Of a stretch of DNA of 64,000 nucleotides, positions 53,138 through 61,796 are shown piece after piece. The stretch lies in the NCBI RefSeq assembly GCF_014647475.1, contig NZ_BMPG01000003.1, positions 372,001 to 436,000 of the forward strand, written 5' to 3'. Within the stretch, counting starts at the first letter, position 1. The number at the start of each line of letters is the position of its first letter. The translations under genes and the position numbers were made by a program. Below the pieces are notes generated by a model. It searched no databases. It saw only the letters and a program-made list of their open reading frames with translations, and was not told the DNA's origin. This DNA comes from Halocalculus aciditolerans. GTDB taxonomy: Archaea > Halobacteriota > Halobacteria > Halobacteriales > Halobacteriaceae.

Positions 53138-54310
53138 CTACCCTTCTCCGAGCGCACTCATGCTTCCGTCTGAACCGGGGGAGAAAATCGCCTCCGGAGT
53201 CACGATTACGCGACTCGTGCCACCGGGAGCTGTGCTCCATTGCTCGTCCCCGGTTGCCCGAGATATCGCGGTAAGCCGCTCCTCGCTTCGGATGAGTACC
53301 GTCTCGCCGGCGACAGTCGGGGTACCAACCCGCTCGCTAGGTGATTTGTATGTCCACGCTTCCTGTCCCTCCCAGTCGATCGCATAGACCGTGCTCCCGG
53401 CGGACACGTACAGGTGTTGACTGTCGACCGCGATTGGCCGCACCCCTGCTTCAGGGATGTTGAACGACCACTGGCGGGTCCCATCGGTGTCGAACACAGT
53501 CACGAGTTGATGACTCTGCACAACGACTCCATTGGGATGGGCGACTGGCCCACCCGTCACGGCCCGTGTCGATTCTTTCCACTCCTTTTCGCCAGTTGCG
53601 GCGTCCAGCGCAACGACGCCAGTCTTCCCCGACCGCGAGCCGAGGTAGAGCGTCTCATCGAGAACAGCACCTGAGTGGGTGAACGTTCGCCCACCAGCCG
53701 CTGCATCGACGCAGTGTGACCACCGTACAGAGCCATCTCCGACCGCGAGAGCGTGGACGCGCCCGCTCCAGTCGGGGACGTAGACGACTCCGTCGGCGAT
53801 CGTGGGTGGGGCTGTGAGTCTGGCGTCGATGTCGACGAGCCAGTCTTCGTCACCGTACCGCGTCTGGAAGCCGACGATACGACCCTTTTCGAGCGCCCGC
53901 TTGGCCGTCACGACGATGTGCTCACTACTGACTGCCGGTGGCCCGTTCGGCTCCGCTCGGAGCGGCACCTGCCATCGTTCCTCACCTGTCGCGGCGCGCA
54001 ACGCGTGAATCCGGTATCGATGCCGTGCTGTCTCGGAGATCGCGTCGACGGGGACGTAGAGGTTTCCAGCACTGACCGCTGGTGTTCCAGTGGCCCGTAC
54101 CTGATCGAGGTCGGTTTGCCAGACTGCATCCGGGTTCGATGGACCTGACGGTGCCCGGCGAGTATGCCCGGGGGTTCGGCCGACCATCTCCCACGCTCCA
54201 GTGACTTCGCCGAGGTCTCCGGATGGGCGGGACGGTGAGAGGCAGCCTGCGAGCGCAATACTCGTCGAACCGAGGACCGTGAGGAGTTGGCGGCGCGTAT
54301 GGGAGGGCAT
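53138..54310 (-). CDS. PQQ-like beta-propeller lipoprotein
   Basis: The protein has 390 residues. A Tat/lipoprotein signal (HTRRQLLTVLGSTSIALAGC, Cys23) leads to an extracellular seven- or eight-bladed propeller with the PQQ-repeat pattern: A-x-D-G-S-V-R-W, A-T-G-E-E-R-W, A-T-G-E-K-E-W, T-D-G-T-R-Q-W, A-T-G-D-E-Q-W. Similar haloarchaeal proteins are annotated PQQ-binding-like or outer-protein-assembly-like. There is no sign of bound quinone residues, so a structural or binding role is likelier than a dehydrogenase. It is monocistronic. Confidence 0.85.
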   Translation of the reverse strand: MPSHTRRQLLTVLGSTSIALAGCLSPSRPSGDLGEVTGAWEMVGRTPGHTRRAPSGPSNPDAVWQTDLDQVRATGTPAVSAGNLYVPVDAISETARHRYRIHALRAATGEERWQVPLRAEPNGPPAVSSEHIVVTAKRALEKGRIVGFQTRYGDEDWLVDIDARLTAPPTIADGVVYVPDWSGRVHALAVGDGSVRWSHCVDAAAGGRTFTHSGAVLDETLYLGSRSGKTGVVALDAATGEKEWKESTRAVTGGPVAHPNGVVVQSHQLVTVFDTDGTRQWSFNIPEAGVRPIAVDSQHLYVSAGSTVYAIDWEGQEAWTYKSPSERVGTPTVAGETVLIRSEERLTAISRATGDEQWSTAPGGTSRVIVTPEAIFSPGSDGSMSALGEG

Positions 54311-54830
54311 GGACGACGATTATCTCCGGAAATACGTTAATTTGAGGTAGCATACCGGTCGGAATTCGACTATCCGACGACTGACGCTGGTGAACTAAGG
54401 TCTGCGTGGAGGACTTCGCCGTCGCGAACGACGTACCGCTTCGCCAGCACTGAGAAGAGCTATCTCGTGAACCTCGCCGTCTGGATATTGAGTTCTCGCA
54501 GGACTTCCTGAGTTACGACGCAGCCCTCGGAGTCCGGGAGGCCGCTCTCTCCGGTAGCCCTGTTTGAACTCTTGCTCCATCGGAAGCGCCTCACCGCTCG
54601 CCGGCGCGGAAAGACTCCCCATCGAGACTGACGTCGGGCTTGCAGGAGCCCGCCGCCTTAACCAACGAACCTCGACACGAATCGCAGTCTGTTGGTCAAT
54701 CGACGCCCAGCACTGGCGCTCCTCGAGACCGGGGCCGTAGCGAGCCGAGCCACACACCCGGCACTCCCAGATCGGTCGCCCGTCCACAGGTTTGACGGTC
54801 GAGTTCCTGCGTCGTCGGTACCGACGACAC
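54311..54830. other. region with decayed minus-strand coding traces
   Basis: A minus-strand frame contains VDGRPIWECRVCGSARYGPG and LEERQCWASIDQQTAIRVEV, a zinc-ribbon-like fragment at about 54600-54790. It may be the frame-shifted C-terminus of the gene at 54831-55304. Otherwise nothing is recognised. Confidence 0.35.
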
Positions 54831-55304
54831 CTAGCGATCAGCCGCAGCCTCGCCAGTGGATTCGGCCAGCGCCATCGCTGGAACCAGCCACACCGCGTCG
54901 TCGGCGTCGCCGAGGACCGCGTCGAGACGCGACGCGTCGCGGATGCCGTCCCCCGCTGGTCGTAGAGCCGCGTCGGGACCTGCTCCCGACGCTCCCTGCC
55001 CGATCCACTCAGGCCGGTCACGGGCGGCACTGAGAAGCCGCTCTCCCTCTCCTGACAACACCTGTACCGCGTCGAGGAGTGAGGGCCATTGCTCGACCAG
55101 CTGGCGCGCCGGTGCCTCGTCGAGGTCGTAGATGAGCGTGTAGTCGTCGACGGCCGGCTCCGCCTCGTCGGCAGAAGGAGGCTCGCCGCGGCGCGTTACC
55201 GCCGGGGGGGCACCCTCACACCCGTCGTTGAGACTCTCGTTCGGAATGTGCGACGCCTCGCCAGTCGGCCGCAGTTCCTCGAGATCAGAATATTGGTTGT
55301 GCAT
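54831..55304 (-). CDS. hypothetical acidic protein, possibly truncated
   Basis: A 157-residue frame begins MHNQYSDLEELRPTGEASHI at the ATG at 55304. The second half is helical and acidic (YTLIYDLDEAPARQLVEQWP, SLLDAVQVLSGEGERLLSAA). No known family is recognised. A zinc-ribbon-like stretch in another frame directly downstream (about 54600-54790) suggests that a longer protein was cut by a frameshift. Its composition is haloarchaeal, and it lies at the border of the accessory region. Confidence 0.4.
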   Translation of the reverse strand: MHNQYSDLEELRPTGEASHIPNESLNDGCEGAPPAVTRRGEPPSADEAEPAVDDYTLIYDLDEAPARQLVEQWPSLLDAVQVLSGEGERLLSAARDRPEWIGQGASGAGPDAALRPAGDGIRDASRLDAVLGDADDAVWLVPAMALAESTGEAAADR

Positions 55305-55446
55305 CGGTTGGCTCGTAGGTTCTGCCGGGATGGTATTTGAACCTCTACCCATACTCCCATGAGAATTTCTCTCCAAAGGCGTGCCACAGAGAAGATAAGC
55401 ATCGTATCGAGGGACTAGTAGCCCCCCCTGAGACCGGTGAACTGCG

Positions 55447-55584
55447 CTATTCGGTGGCGAGTTCGTCGTAAATCTCCTCGTGTTCGCCGAGGTCCTGCCG
55501 GCCGAGGAATCGGATGAGATACTGCCGTGCCTCTTTGGGGGACAGCTCATCCACACGCTTGGGGGAATCACGTTCGCTGGGCAT
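55447..55584 (-). CDS. 45-residue protein, third gene of the DUF7342 operon
   Basis: The frame reads MPSERDSPKRVDELSPKEAR, then QYLIRFLGRQDLGEHEEIYD, and ends in ELATE. It is short but well formed, highly charged and helical, and starts two bases after the stop of the 150-residue gene upstream. I believe it is real because of the tight spacing and coding-like composition. It has no recognisable domain. An accessory helix for the two proteins upstream is possible. Confidence 0.6.
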   Translation of the reverse strand: MPSERDSPKRVDELSPKEARQYLIRFLGRQDLGEHEEIYDELATE

Positions 55585-55586
55585 TC

Positions 55587-56039
55587 TTACGGTGGGTTTG
55601 ATGCGCTATTCAGTCTGTCCACGTCGTCGTTTTCGTACGCTGCTCGCCACATCGCATGAACGGCACGCGTCACGAGTGAAACCTCGGTTACGTCGATACA
55701 GGACGGTTCGGCGTCCGTTGTTGCGGCCTCGGGCGGGGGATGGAAATGAATCTCGGGAGAGTGGGTGTTCGGATGCCGATCGAAACGCCAGTTGATGTCG
55801 TCGCTATCGACGTAATGGAACGAATACATCTCTAGTTCGCTCCACTGGATATCGAGCCGAGCGCTCTCGGCATCGCCGAGCCCATCGCTGAAACTGATCT
55901 GTAGTTCCGTGGGCGCGACGACATCATCGTACGAGGTGTCTTCAACGAGTGGTTCGAGTTCGAGCCAGAGGTCACGAATCCGCTGGAGCGCCGGAAGATA
56001 GATCGTCCCGAACTCGCCGGCACGGTCGTTACCGTTCAT
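55587..56039 (-). CDS. hypothetical protein coupled to the DUF7342 regulator
   Basis: The protein has 150 residues from MNGNDRAGEFGTIYLPALQR; its start overlaps the DUF7342 stop by four bases (56036-56039). The sequence contains IRDLWLELEPLVEDTSYDDV and a beta-rich middle (QISFSDGLGDAESARLDIQW), then a helix with HAMWRAAYENDDVDRLN. I do not recognise the family, but such a gene follows DUF7342 in other haloarchaea I recall. The pair could be a regulator with its partner, possibly toxin-antitoxin-like; this is only a suggestion. Confidence 0.7.
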   Translation of the reverse strand: MNGNDRAGEFGTIYLPALQRIRDLWLELEPLVEDTSYDDVVAPTELQISFSDGLGDAESARLDIQWSELEMYSFHYVDSDDINWRFDRHPNTHSPEIHFHPPPEAATTDAEPSCIDVTEVSLVTRAVHAMWRAAYENDDVDRLNSASNPP

Positions 56040-56548
56040 ACGGCGAGCTGGTGGCTGGCCTCGTCGTAGGCGAGTGCGGCTTGGGCAACGGCGAGATTCT
56101 GTCGCGTTGTGCGCCACGCGGTGAGGTCGTCCCACCCTTCCGTCTCGTCGGCGTCGAGTTGCTGGGCGAGTTCCTCTGGTGACACCACGTCGTAGCGGTC
56201 CTCGTAGCGCCGGATTTCGGCCTTCATGTCTTGGATGCTGTCGAGCAACTCCGGTCGATCGACTTCCTCACGCAGCTCACGGATCCGGGACATCAACACC
56301 CGGTCGCTGTTGCGCTTGTACAGCGTCGTTTGGCCGTCCTGTTCCGTCTCGGCGAACCCGGTGTTCACCAGCGTTTTGCAGTGACGACGTGCCGTCGGCT
56401 CGCTCATGAGGGCGCGGTCGGCGATCTCGGCTGCCGCTTGCCCGTCGTGGGTTTGTTCGACGATTTCGTACACCCGCTCAAACGGCGTGGTCTCTTCTTT
56501 CCAGTCTGCCTTGACCTGCTCGTTGATGTCATCCCACGTCTCGGTCAT
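56036..56548 (-). CDS. DUF7342 family winged-HTH protein
   Basis: The protein has 170 residues from MTETWDDINEQVKADWKEET, the usual DUF7342 opening. The winged helix is TPFERVYEIVEQTHDGQAAA / EIADRALMSEPTARRHCKTL with the wing TGFAETEQDGQTTLYKRN. A long coiled-coil-forming helix (RIRELREEVDRPELLDSIQD) and an acidic helical end follow. A perfect palindrome 28 bases before the ATG is the likely autoregulatory operator. It is the first of three genes in an operon. Confidence 0.85.
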   Translation of the reverse strand: MTETWDDINEQVKADWKEETTPFERVYEIVEQTHDGQAAAEIADRALMSEPTARRHCKTLVNTGFAETEQDGQTTLYKRNSDRVLMSRIRELREEVDRPELLDSIQDMKAEIRRYEDRYDVVSPEELAQQLDADETEGWDDLTAWRTTRQNLAVAQAALAYDEASHQLAV

Positions 56549-56575
56549 ACTGGGTGCTACGCGGTCGAGAAACAA

Positions 56576-56596
56576 ATAGTTTCCTGAGGAAACTAT
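56576..56596. promoter_or_regulatory. perfect inverted repeat upstream of DUF7342 (operator)
   Basis: The arms ATAGTTTCC and GGAAACTAT are separated by TGA (9-bp arms, 3-nt spacer). It lies 28 bases before the ATG of the DUF7342 HTH gene, where a repressor would overlap the transcription start region. Confidence 0.7.
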
Positions 56597-56625
56597 CTGA
56601 CGGTGGTGGTTGTGCAGGCGTGTTG

Positions 56626-57376
56626 TCAGGCTACTTGCTCCGCTAACGTCTCGTAATGCGTCTGGACAGTCGTTGGCGTGACGTTCCCTGTCTCTGCGAC
56701 GTCGCTTTGCGTCATCCACTGCCCCTGTTCCTGCCCCGCTTTGTAGAGACAGGCCGCTGCGAACCCGGCCGGATGGACGCCCGTCGTGAGGCCGTGCTCC
56801 TCGGCCTGTTCCGCGAGGGTGCGGGCCCGCTGTCGGATCTCGTCCGGACACTCGAGCTCCGAGGCGAGGCGCGGTACGAACATGCTGGGGGAGACGGGCT
56901 CAGCGGGAAGGCCCAGCTCTTCGTTCAGCGATTTGTAGGCGTTCGTGACTCGTGACTCGTGACTCCGCCACGCGGGCCATCTCGCTGACGTCGTCCACTA
57001 ACCGCGAGCGGCCGTTGCACCGGCAGGCTCCGTAGACGGTGGCCGCGGCAATGGCCTCGATGGATCTACCACGAAGCAGATCCTCGTTCTGGGCGCTCCG
57101 GAAGAGCTGACACGCCTGGTCACGGACCGAATCGGAGAGGTCGAGGGCACTCGCCAACCGGCGCACTTCGCCCAGCCCGTGTGCGAGATTCCGTTCCGCT
57201 TTCGACCGCCAGCGGCCCCGGGTTTGCTCACGGCGCATCCGCGCGAGTCGCCGTCGCTTCTGCCCAGAGATCTCGTTCCCCTTCGCGTCGGTGCCACGAC
57301 CGATTTCCGTCGACGGGCCGCGATTATGGCGAGCCGCCGTGAGTGGAGCGCCCGTTCGTTCACACTCCTTAAACAC
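56626..57376 (-). pseudogene. transcription factor B (TFB) pseudogene
   Basis: Two minus-strand frames make one TFB. The first (57376 to about 56965) runs from TGAPLTAARHNRGPSTEIGR through GQKRRRLARMRREQTR and the first cyclin repeat (RNLAHGLGEVRRLASALDLS, LLRGRSIEAIAAATVYGACR). The second (from about 56945 to 56626) has NAYKSLNEELGLPAEPVSPS and the second repeat ending VTPTTVQTHYETLAEQ. The break is a run of three CGTGACT copies at 56944-56964; two copies would restore the frame. The N-terminal zinc ribbon is also missing. It is a decayed or truncated extra TFB. Confidence 0.85.
56944..56964. repeat. 7-bp tandem repeat that breaks the TFB frame
   Basis: Three perfect copies of CGTGACT (on the minus strand, AGTCACG). 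Adding or losing one copy shifts the frame by one; with two copies the two TFB halves join in frame. This is the type of repeat that slips in replication. Confidence 0.9.
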
Positions 57377-57665
57377 GTCGCGAAACGGCGACGATGGAGT
57401 GGCCTGCGTTGGCGAACTCAGACGTGTTAATCGGAAGCTTCAGACTGGAGTCTCTCGACTATCACAGGTTCGGAAGGTAGGGGGTGGTACAAACGAGATC
57501 AGGGGTGACTGAGGGGGATTTCGCTGATTCACCGCACAACTGATCGGGGGTGCGTCCCACCACGCCAGAAAATATACGCGAAGTGGTAGAACGCGCTAAA
57601 AACGGGACCGACAGAAGAATGCTGTCGCTACCGAATTCTGCAAACCCGAGAAAGAAACCCGCTCG

Positions 57666-59582
57666 TTAGTACGGTGGTGGAAGACAGTTCAACATCGAGT
57701 CAATACAGCCATTCGCCGAGATCTCCGGACGCGGCCGCAACCGCCCTTCCTCCGGTCCATAGCCGTCGTACTTCTCATACACCAACACCTTCATCGTATA
57801 GTCAGTAAGCCGCCACACATTGTACAGTAATGTAGCGAACATGAAGCTGAAACATCGCATTCGGAAATCCGTCGACGCAATCGACGGCAGGAACCGCGAA
57901 ATCGACTTATATGCATTCTCAATATCCCATCGACGTTCATATCGACCAATCAACCCCATCGCCTCATCTGGCGACACGTCATCCCGATTCGTCATGAAAA
58001 CCGCGTAACTCATTTCTTCCGTGTCCTCGCAACTACCACCACCCTCTCCATTGCTGGTTGGCCGATCGTCTACCACCTCAAAGTCCTCCGTCTGTGCCGG
58101 CACATACATAAACTGCACCTCATGCTCTCGGGCTTCATTCGTCCCAGTATCTGCACCCGTGCCAAGCGTGACATCCGGCTCAACAGCTATATCAGCAACC
58201 TCGTGATTTCGCACCTTCTCAATTCCATCCAAATCTCGTTCGTACTTCTGTTTCGGGATGAGGTACGTCAAATCGTGTGAGTCAATCACGTCCTGCACAC
58301 CGTGCGCATCGAACCCGCGGTCCACCATCACCATATGTAGATCCACGTGCTCTAACGCTTGCTCGAGCAATCGATCCACAATCTCCGCATACGATACCGA
58401 CTCACCATCATCTCCCTCCCAAATTGAGTTATGTCGAACCGGCTCGACAGCAAGCACTAACGGTACATTATTTCCGACGATTGTCAACGTCGCATACGCA
58501 TACCCGTACTCGTGGCCACCCTTCATCCCTTCAACCATTTCCGGGTAGTCGTCCTTCGGAACCTTCGTCTTCCCTGCGTCATTAACTACAATCCGCTCGT
58601 CGTCAGGCTCGATTTCGTCTTCACTCTTCCACGGTGAGACGTGGAACTGGTCGTGCGTAATGTCAATCGCGGCGACGGCAGGCTCCTGAAACATGCCCGT
58701 GTTACGCACCGCATCGACGAACCCATCAACGGCGTCAGCATACTGGTCTTGGATTGTGTTGGCGATACGTCGCCACGGTGGAGTCGGTGTCCCGTCCGTC
58801 TCAACGTAGTCGCTAAGCTCATACTGATGAGTTTCTGGCGTGGCGAGCTTCTTCACTGCCCGAGTGTGCGTATCGTTGTGTAGGACATCCGTCTCTTTGT
58901 CGCCATACTGCCGGTTTAGTGATCGAAATGCGACACGGGTCCCGGATCGTTCTCCAAGAAAGCTTGCTTTTGTCTGCGAGTACCATACCCGATCATCGGC
59001 GTGTTTCGTGTTATTGGCGCGCCCAGTGTCGAACGCAGTGAATACGGTGTCTCTGGCAAGGTCCATGAACTGGCCGACATTTCGGTCTACAAAATGGTGA
59101 ACCGGTTCCAGTTCATCATCGCCGTCTGTAACGTCGTCTGGATCGGGTGCAGGTGGAGCTACTTCTGTGAGCCTGATATCGCGGTCGGCGGCGAGTGACT
59201 GGATGGCTTCCGCAGTCTGATTGATGACGCGTCGCGTGTCAAGCCCGAGGCGGTTCCGCCACATATACGAAAGCCCGCCTTGGGTAGGTGACCCCTCGTC
59301 CGGGCTGAAGCCGAACCGTTGAGTGAGGTACGGCCACGTATCGAGACGTCCTGCGAGCTCGGAATCACTGTAGTCGCACAGCTCGCGGTATAGAAACGTT
59401 CGGACAATGGGAGCGAAGCCGAATCGGGTACTGGACTGTGGCTGGTCGTATTGATCGGAAAGTGCATCAAACGGAATATCTAGGTGTTTGACGATCTGCG
59501 AGATATTGTCGTGGTTGTCAAGAAGGGTATCCGCCTGCTCGACCAGGCGTTCCACGATTTCGGGCAGGTCGTCATCAGCCAT
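57666..59582 (-). CDS. DDE transposase, IS4-superfamily type (long, 638 aa)
   Basis: The protein has 638 residues. The DDE residues are visible: first Asp in AAIDITHDQFHV, second Asp in HMVMVDRGFDAHGVQDVI, and Glu in the IS4-like Y-x-x-R-W-x-I-E motif (YERRWDIENAYKSI). A helical N-terminus with FLYRELCDYSDSELAGRLD, and a hydrophilic insertion between the second Asp and the Glu, explain the length. It is intact. The preceding gene, 57 bases upstream on the same strand, encodes a paralogous DDE-fold protein, so the two probably form one mobile unit. The GC content is lower than in the surrounding chromosome. No terminal repeats were found by eye. Confidence 0.8.
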   Translation of the reverse strand: MADDDLPEIVERLVEQADTLLDNHDNISQIVKHLDIPFDALSDQYDQPQSSTRFGFAPIVRTFLYRELCDYSDSELAGRLDTWPYLTQRFGFSPDEGSPTQGGLSYMWRNRLGLDTRRVINQTAEAIQSLAADRDIRLTEVAPPAPDPDDVTDGDDELEPVHHFVDRNVGQFMDLARDTVFTAFDTGRANNTKHADDRVWYSQTKASFLGERSGTRVAFRSLNRQYGDKETDVLHNDTHTRAVKKLATPETHQYELSDYVETDGTPTPPWRRIANTIQDQYADAVDGFVDAVRNTGMFQEPAVAAIDITHDQFHVSPWKSEDEIEPDDERIVVNDAGKTKVPKDDYPEMVEGMKGGHEYGYAYATLTIVGNNVPLVLAVEPVRHNSIWEGDDGESVSYAEIVDRLLEQALEHVDLHMVMVDRGFDAHGVQDVIDSHDLTYLIPKQKYERDLDGIEKVRNHEVADIAVEPDVTLGTGADTGTNEAREHEVQFMYVPAQTEDFEVVDDRPTSNGEGGGSCEDTEEMSYAVFMTNRDDVSPDEAMGLIGRYERRWDIENAYKSISRFLPSIASTDFRMRCFSFMFATLLYNVWRLTDYTMKVLVYEKYDGYGPEEGRLRPRPEISANGCIDSMLNCLPPPY

Positions 59583-59639
59583 GTGTGGCGGGGAGTGATT
59601 GGAGGGTGTCTGGAGATCGTCGCCGAGACTACCGGGTGG

Positions 59640-60686
59640 TTAGTTTGTGCCAGTGTTTGCTTCGGACAGGTGAGCGTCGAGGAGTTGCTGGACGTCTTCG
59701 AACGCGAGTGCTGGCTCGTTACTGTCGTGTTGCGAGAGTGCGTGGTGGGTGAGTTGCCAGAAGTTGTACTCGGCGGTGGCCGCGGCGAGTGGCGGTACAG
59801 CTCTCCACGAGGAGCCGATTTGCGGGGTGGCAAGGGCGTTCCGAACGACCGCCGCCTGGATTTCGATTGGAACCCACCGGGTGAGGTACTCCTTTAGGAC
59901 GGCTGTGCTGTCCGCTGGGTCAACGTTGAGATTCGTCAGAAGGACCCGGTACCGATCCGCCGCGTCAGTACTGATGTTGTTGTCGGCGACCGTGGGGGTT
60001 GTGGTCGGGAGTGGAGTGTAGAGTGCTGTTGTCTCGTGGTTGGACTGGCGAAATTGGCAGACAGCGGCCGTAGTATCAGCACGGTTGTTGAGGTCGTGGA
60101 TGATCTGCCAGTCCGTGTGCCGGATTGGTTTCTGGATGATGTACGACAGGTTGTGGTGGTCGAAGACTTCGAGAATCCGCTGTGAGCAGAGATCACTGTC
60201 GGCGACGACCTGGTCAATCGTGACGGCATCACGGGCGTGTGCGAGAAGGTCGTCTACGAGTCCAACGAGCGTGTCTCTGGTTTCAGGAGGGGATTCTGCC
60301 GGCGTGGCGGTTGGGTGGTCAGCGACGGCGAGAATGAGTGAGCGGTCTGTTCCGACGACCGAGAGGGTGAGGTAAGCCGCTTCCTCGTCGACGCGGGAAT
60401 GGGTGGAATTCGTTTCTTCGACACGGGTGAGATCAATGGCAACCGTGACTGGTTCGTCAATCAGGTTGATGTCATGGGCGGTGGCGATGAGCGAAGTCGT
60501 TCCTGGGGTGGTGTTGTCCGCTCGGGGGCGGGCGGCTTCGAGCGCGATGGCCAGGCCCGCTTCGTCTGATCCGGGTGCCGCAGTATCGGTAAGCGCCGAG
60601 ACGATGTGGTCGGCGGCTGTGGCAACGGTGTCGTGAATATTGGTAGTCGATTGCGCTGTCATGTCATTAGGCGGTGATTCCGTCAT
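59640..60686 (-). CDS. DDE-fold companion protein related to the adjacent transposase
   Basis: The protein has 348 residues. It parallels the downstream transposase along its length: VAIDLTRVEE (for AIDITHDQF), QVVADSDLCSQRILEVFDHH with LSYIIQKP (for VDRGFDAHGVQDVIDSH and LTYLIPKQ), LTRWVPIEIQAAVV (for YERRWDIENAYKSI) and AEYNFWQLTHHAL (for TLLYNVWRLTDYT). D/D/E positions are therefore still present, but the N-terminal part is short and Thr/Ala-rich. It may be a transposase subunit or a diverged copy. Its ATG overlaps the stop of a 63-residue frame upstream (60683-60874). Confidence 0.65.
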   Translation of the reverse strand: MTESPPNDMTAQSTTNIHDTVATAADHIVSALTDTAAPGSDEAGLAIALEAARPRADNTTPGTTSLIATAHDINLIDEPVTVAIDLTRVEETNSTHSRVDEEAAYLTLSVVGTDRSLILAVADHPTATPAESPPETRDTLVGLVDDLLAHARDAVTIDQVVADSDLCSQRILEVFDHHNLSYIIQKPIRHTDWQIIHDLNNRADTTAAVCQFRQSNHETTALYTPLPTTTPTVADNNISTDAADRYRVLLTNLNVDPADSTAVLKEYLTRWVPIEIQAAVVRNALATPQIGSSWRAVPPLAAATAEYNFWQLTHHALSQHDSNEPALAFEDVQQLLDAHLSEANTGTN

Positions 60687-60874
60687 GGGCTGAGTGGTGA
60701 CTGGTCAGGTGAACGGCTTGCAGGAGGTTGGTGACGCGCCGATGCGTCTGAGTGATGACGAGAACCAGCTGACGGACGTAGTGAGGTAACTCGTTCCGCC
60801 AATCGCAGGATCCTACTATAGGCGCCTGCGGTATCGAGCTGGCGTGCCGTCTCAGTGTTGTAATGTGATTTCAT
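60683..60874 (-). CDS. possible small ORF coupled to the DDE-fold gene
   Basis: The 63-residue frame (MKSHYNTETARQLDTAGAYS, RILRLAERVTSLRPSAGSRH and a Ser/Pro-rich end) stops at an ATGA overlap with the start of the next gene. This coupling supports it, but the composition is only partly coding-like. It may be the leader gene of the mobile unit or chance. Confidence 0.3.
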   Translation of the reverse strand: MKSHYNTETARQLDTAGAYSRILRLAERVTSLRPSAGSRHHSDASARHQPPASRSPDQSPLSP

Positions 60875-60979
60875 TCGTCGTGGTTGGCACAGGGCGATGT
60901 TACTGTATTTTACACCTTATTTGCCGGCGTGTCGTTTCCGAATTTCCGATTTAGAATACTGCCAGAGGGAATATAACGC

Positions 60980-60987
60980 CTTATAAA
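60980..60987 (+). promoter_or_regulatory. TATA box of the winged-helix gene
   Basis: The sequence ttataaag, in an AT-rich stretch, predicts a start of transcription near 61012 and a leader of about 50-65 bases before the ATG at 61063 or 61078. Confidence 0.5.
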
Positions 60988-61062
60988 GGTGTATTCTACT
61001 CCTTGGTTTAGAAAGCAGATAGCTTTAGAATACAGCGTCGGTAACCCATTTCACCACTACCA

Positions 61063-61446
61063 GTGATACCCAAACGAATGGACAGCCCGCCTCCGACCTC
61101 TGTAGCCGAATATCTCACTAGAAACGGCGCTTTCGTCGTATTGTATGAAGTAGCATCCGGCGCAAAGCGATTCAATGAAATCGAAGACAGCGTCAATAAG
61201 AGTTCTAGAACTCTATCCAACCGACTTCAAGACGGGACCAGCATTGACTTATGGGAGAAGAAAACATCCCAGAAAGAAGCCCATTTACCGCAACGATATT
61301 GGTTGACAGACAAGGGCCAACGAGTCTGGGAGAAAATGCAAGACCTGGACTACCCACACCACCTTGTGAAATATCGCACCTACCGGGATGAAAAGGAATC
61401 CCGAGAAGAACAACTCCAAGAATGGGTTGAGGAAAAAGAGTTGTAG
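61063..61446 (+). CDS. winged-helix (HxlR-like) regulator in a low-GC island
   Basis: The protein has 127 residues; the ATG at 61078 (MDSPPPTSVAEYLTRNGAFV) is an alternative start. The fold is a winged helix: VVLYEVASGAKRFNEIEDSV, KSSRTLSNRLQDGTSIDLWE, then the wing AHLPQRYWLTDKGQRVWEKM. A charged C-terminal helix (EKESREEQLQEWVEEKEL) follows. The HxlR/PadR likeness is in the S-x-R-T-L-S-x-R-L motif. The low GC and Lys-rich composition differ from the chromosome, so transfer is likely. It may control the neighbouring accessory genes. Confidence 0.7.
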   Translation: MIPKRMDSPPPTSVAEYLTRNGAFVVLYEVASGAKRFNEIEDSVNKSSRTLSNRLQDGTSIDLWEKKTSQKEAHLPQRYWLTDKGQRVWEKMQDLDYPHHLVKYRTYRDEKESREEQLQEWVEEKEL

Positions 61447-61796
61447 CCAGAACTGTGACCTGTAGGAGCATTCTCAGTCCCGCTCGGATTAACCGGCGGC
61501 AACTTCTCCTGCTTCGTACTCAATTTATACAGTCATTCAATTCCATGCATGTCTTGAACTCGGAATCAAACTTGACGCGAACCGGTTTGAGGCCTCACGT
61601 GGTGCAGGTCACGTAGACGACCATCCCGATCCGAACTACGTGGCCACATTCGTCATCAAGCGAGTACAAGTAGCAGTCGTTGCTCGCGCGATCTCTTTAT
61701 TTAGGCGAGTTCCTGGAACTGAATCGGCTGAAACGGACGTACAGAACGTATCGCTCACACATAGGTTCATAAACCCCAAGGAGAAACCAATCCTTG
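61447..61796 (+). other. gap with a coding-like open frame
   Basis: A plus-strand frame from about 61491 reads ASYSIYTVIQFHACLELGIK, then LDANRFEASRGAGHVDDHPD, and continues through VATFVIKRVQVAVVARAISL. It runs into the start of the next gene without a plausible start of its own. It may be the remnant of a transferred gene. The promoter of the membrane-protein gene (tctttattta at about 61689) and its SD-like AAGGAG (61778-61783) lie at the end. Confidence 0.35.

Noticed and set aside
57500-61060. terminal inverted repeats of the two-DDE-protein unit
   Set aside because: Comparing the flanks by eye gave no convincing match, so no element boundaries are claimed.
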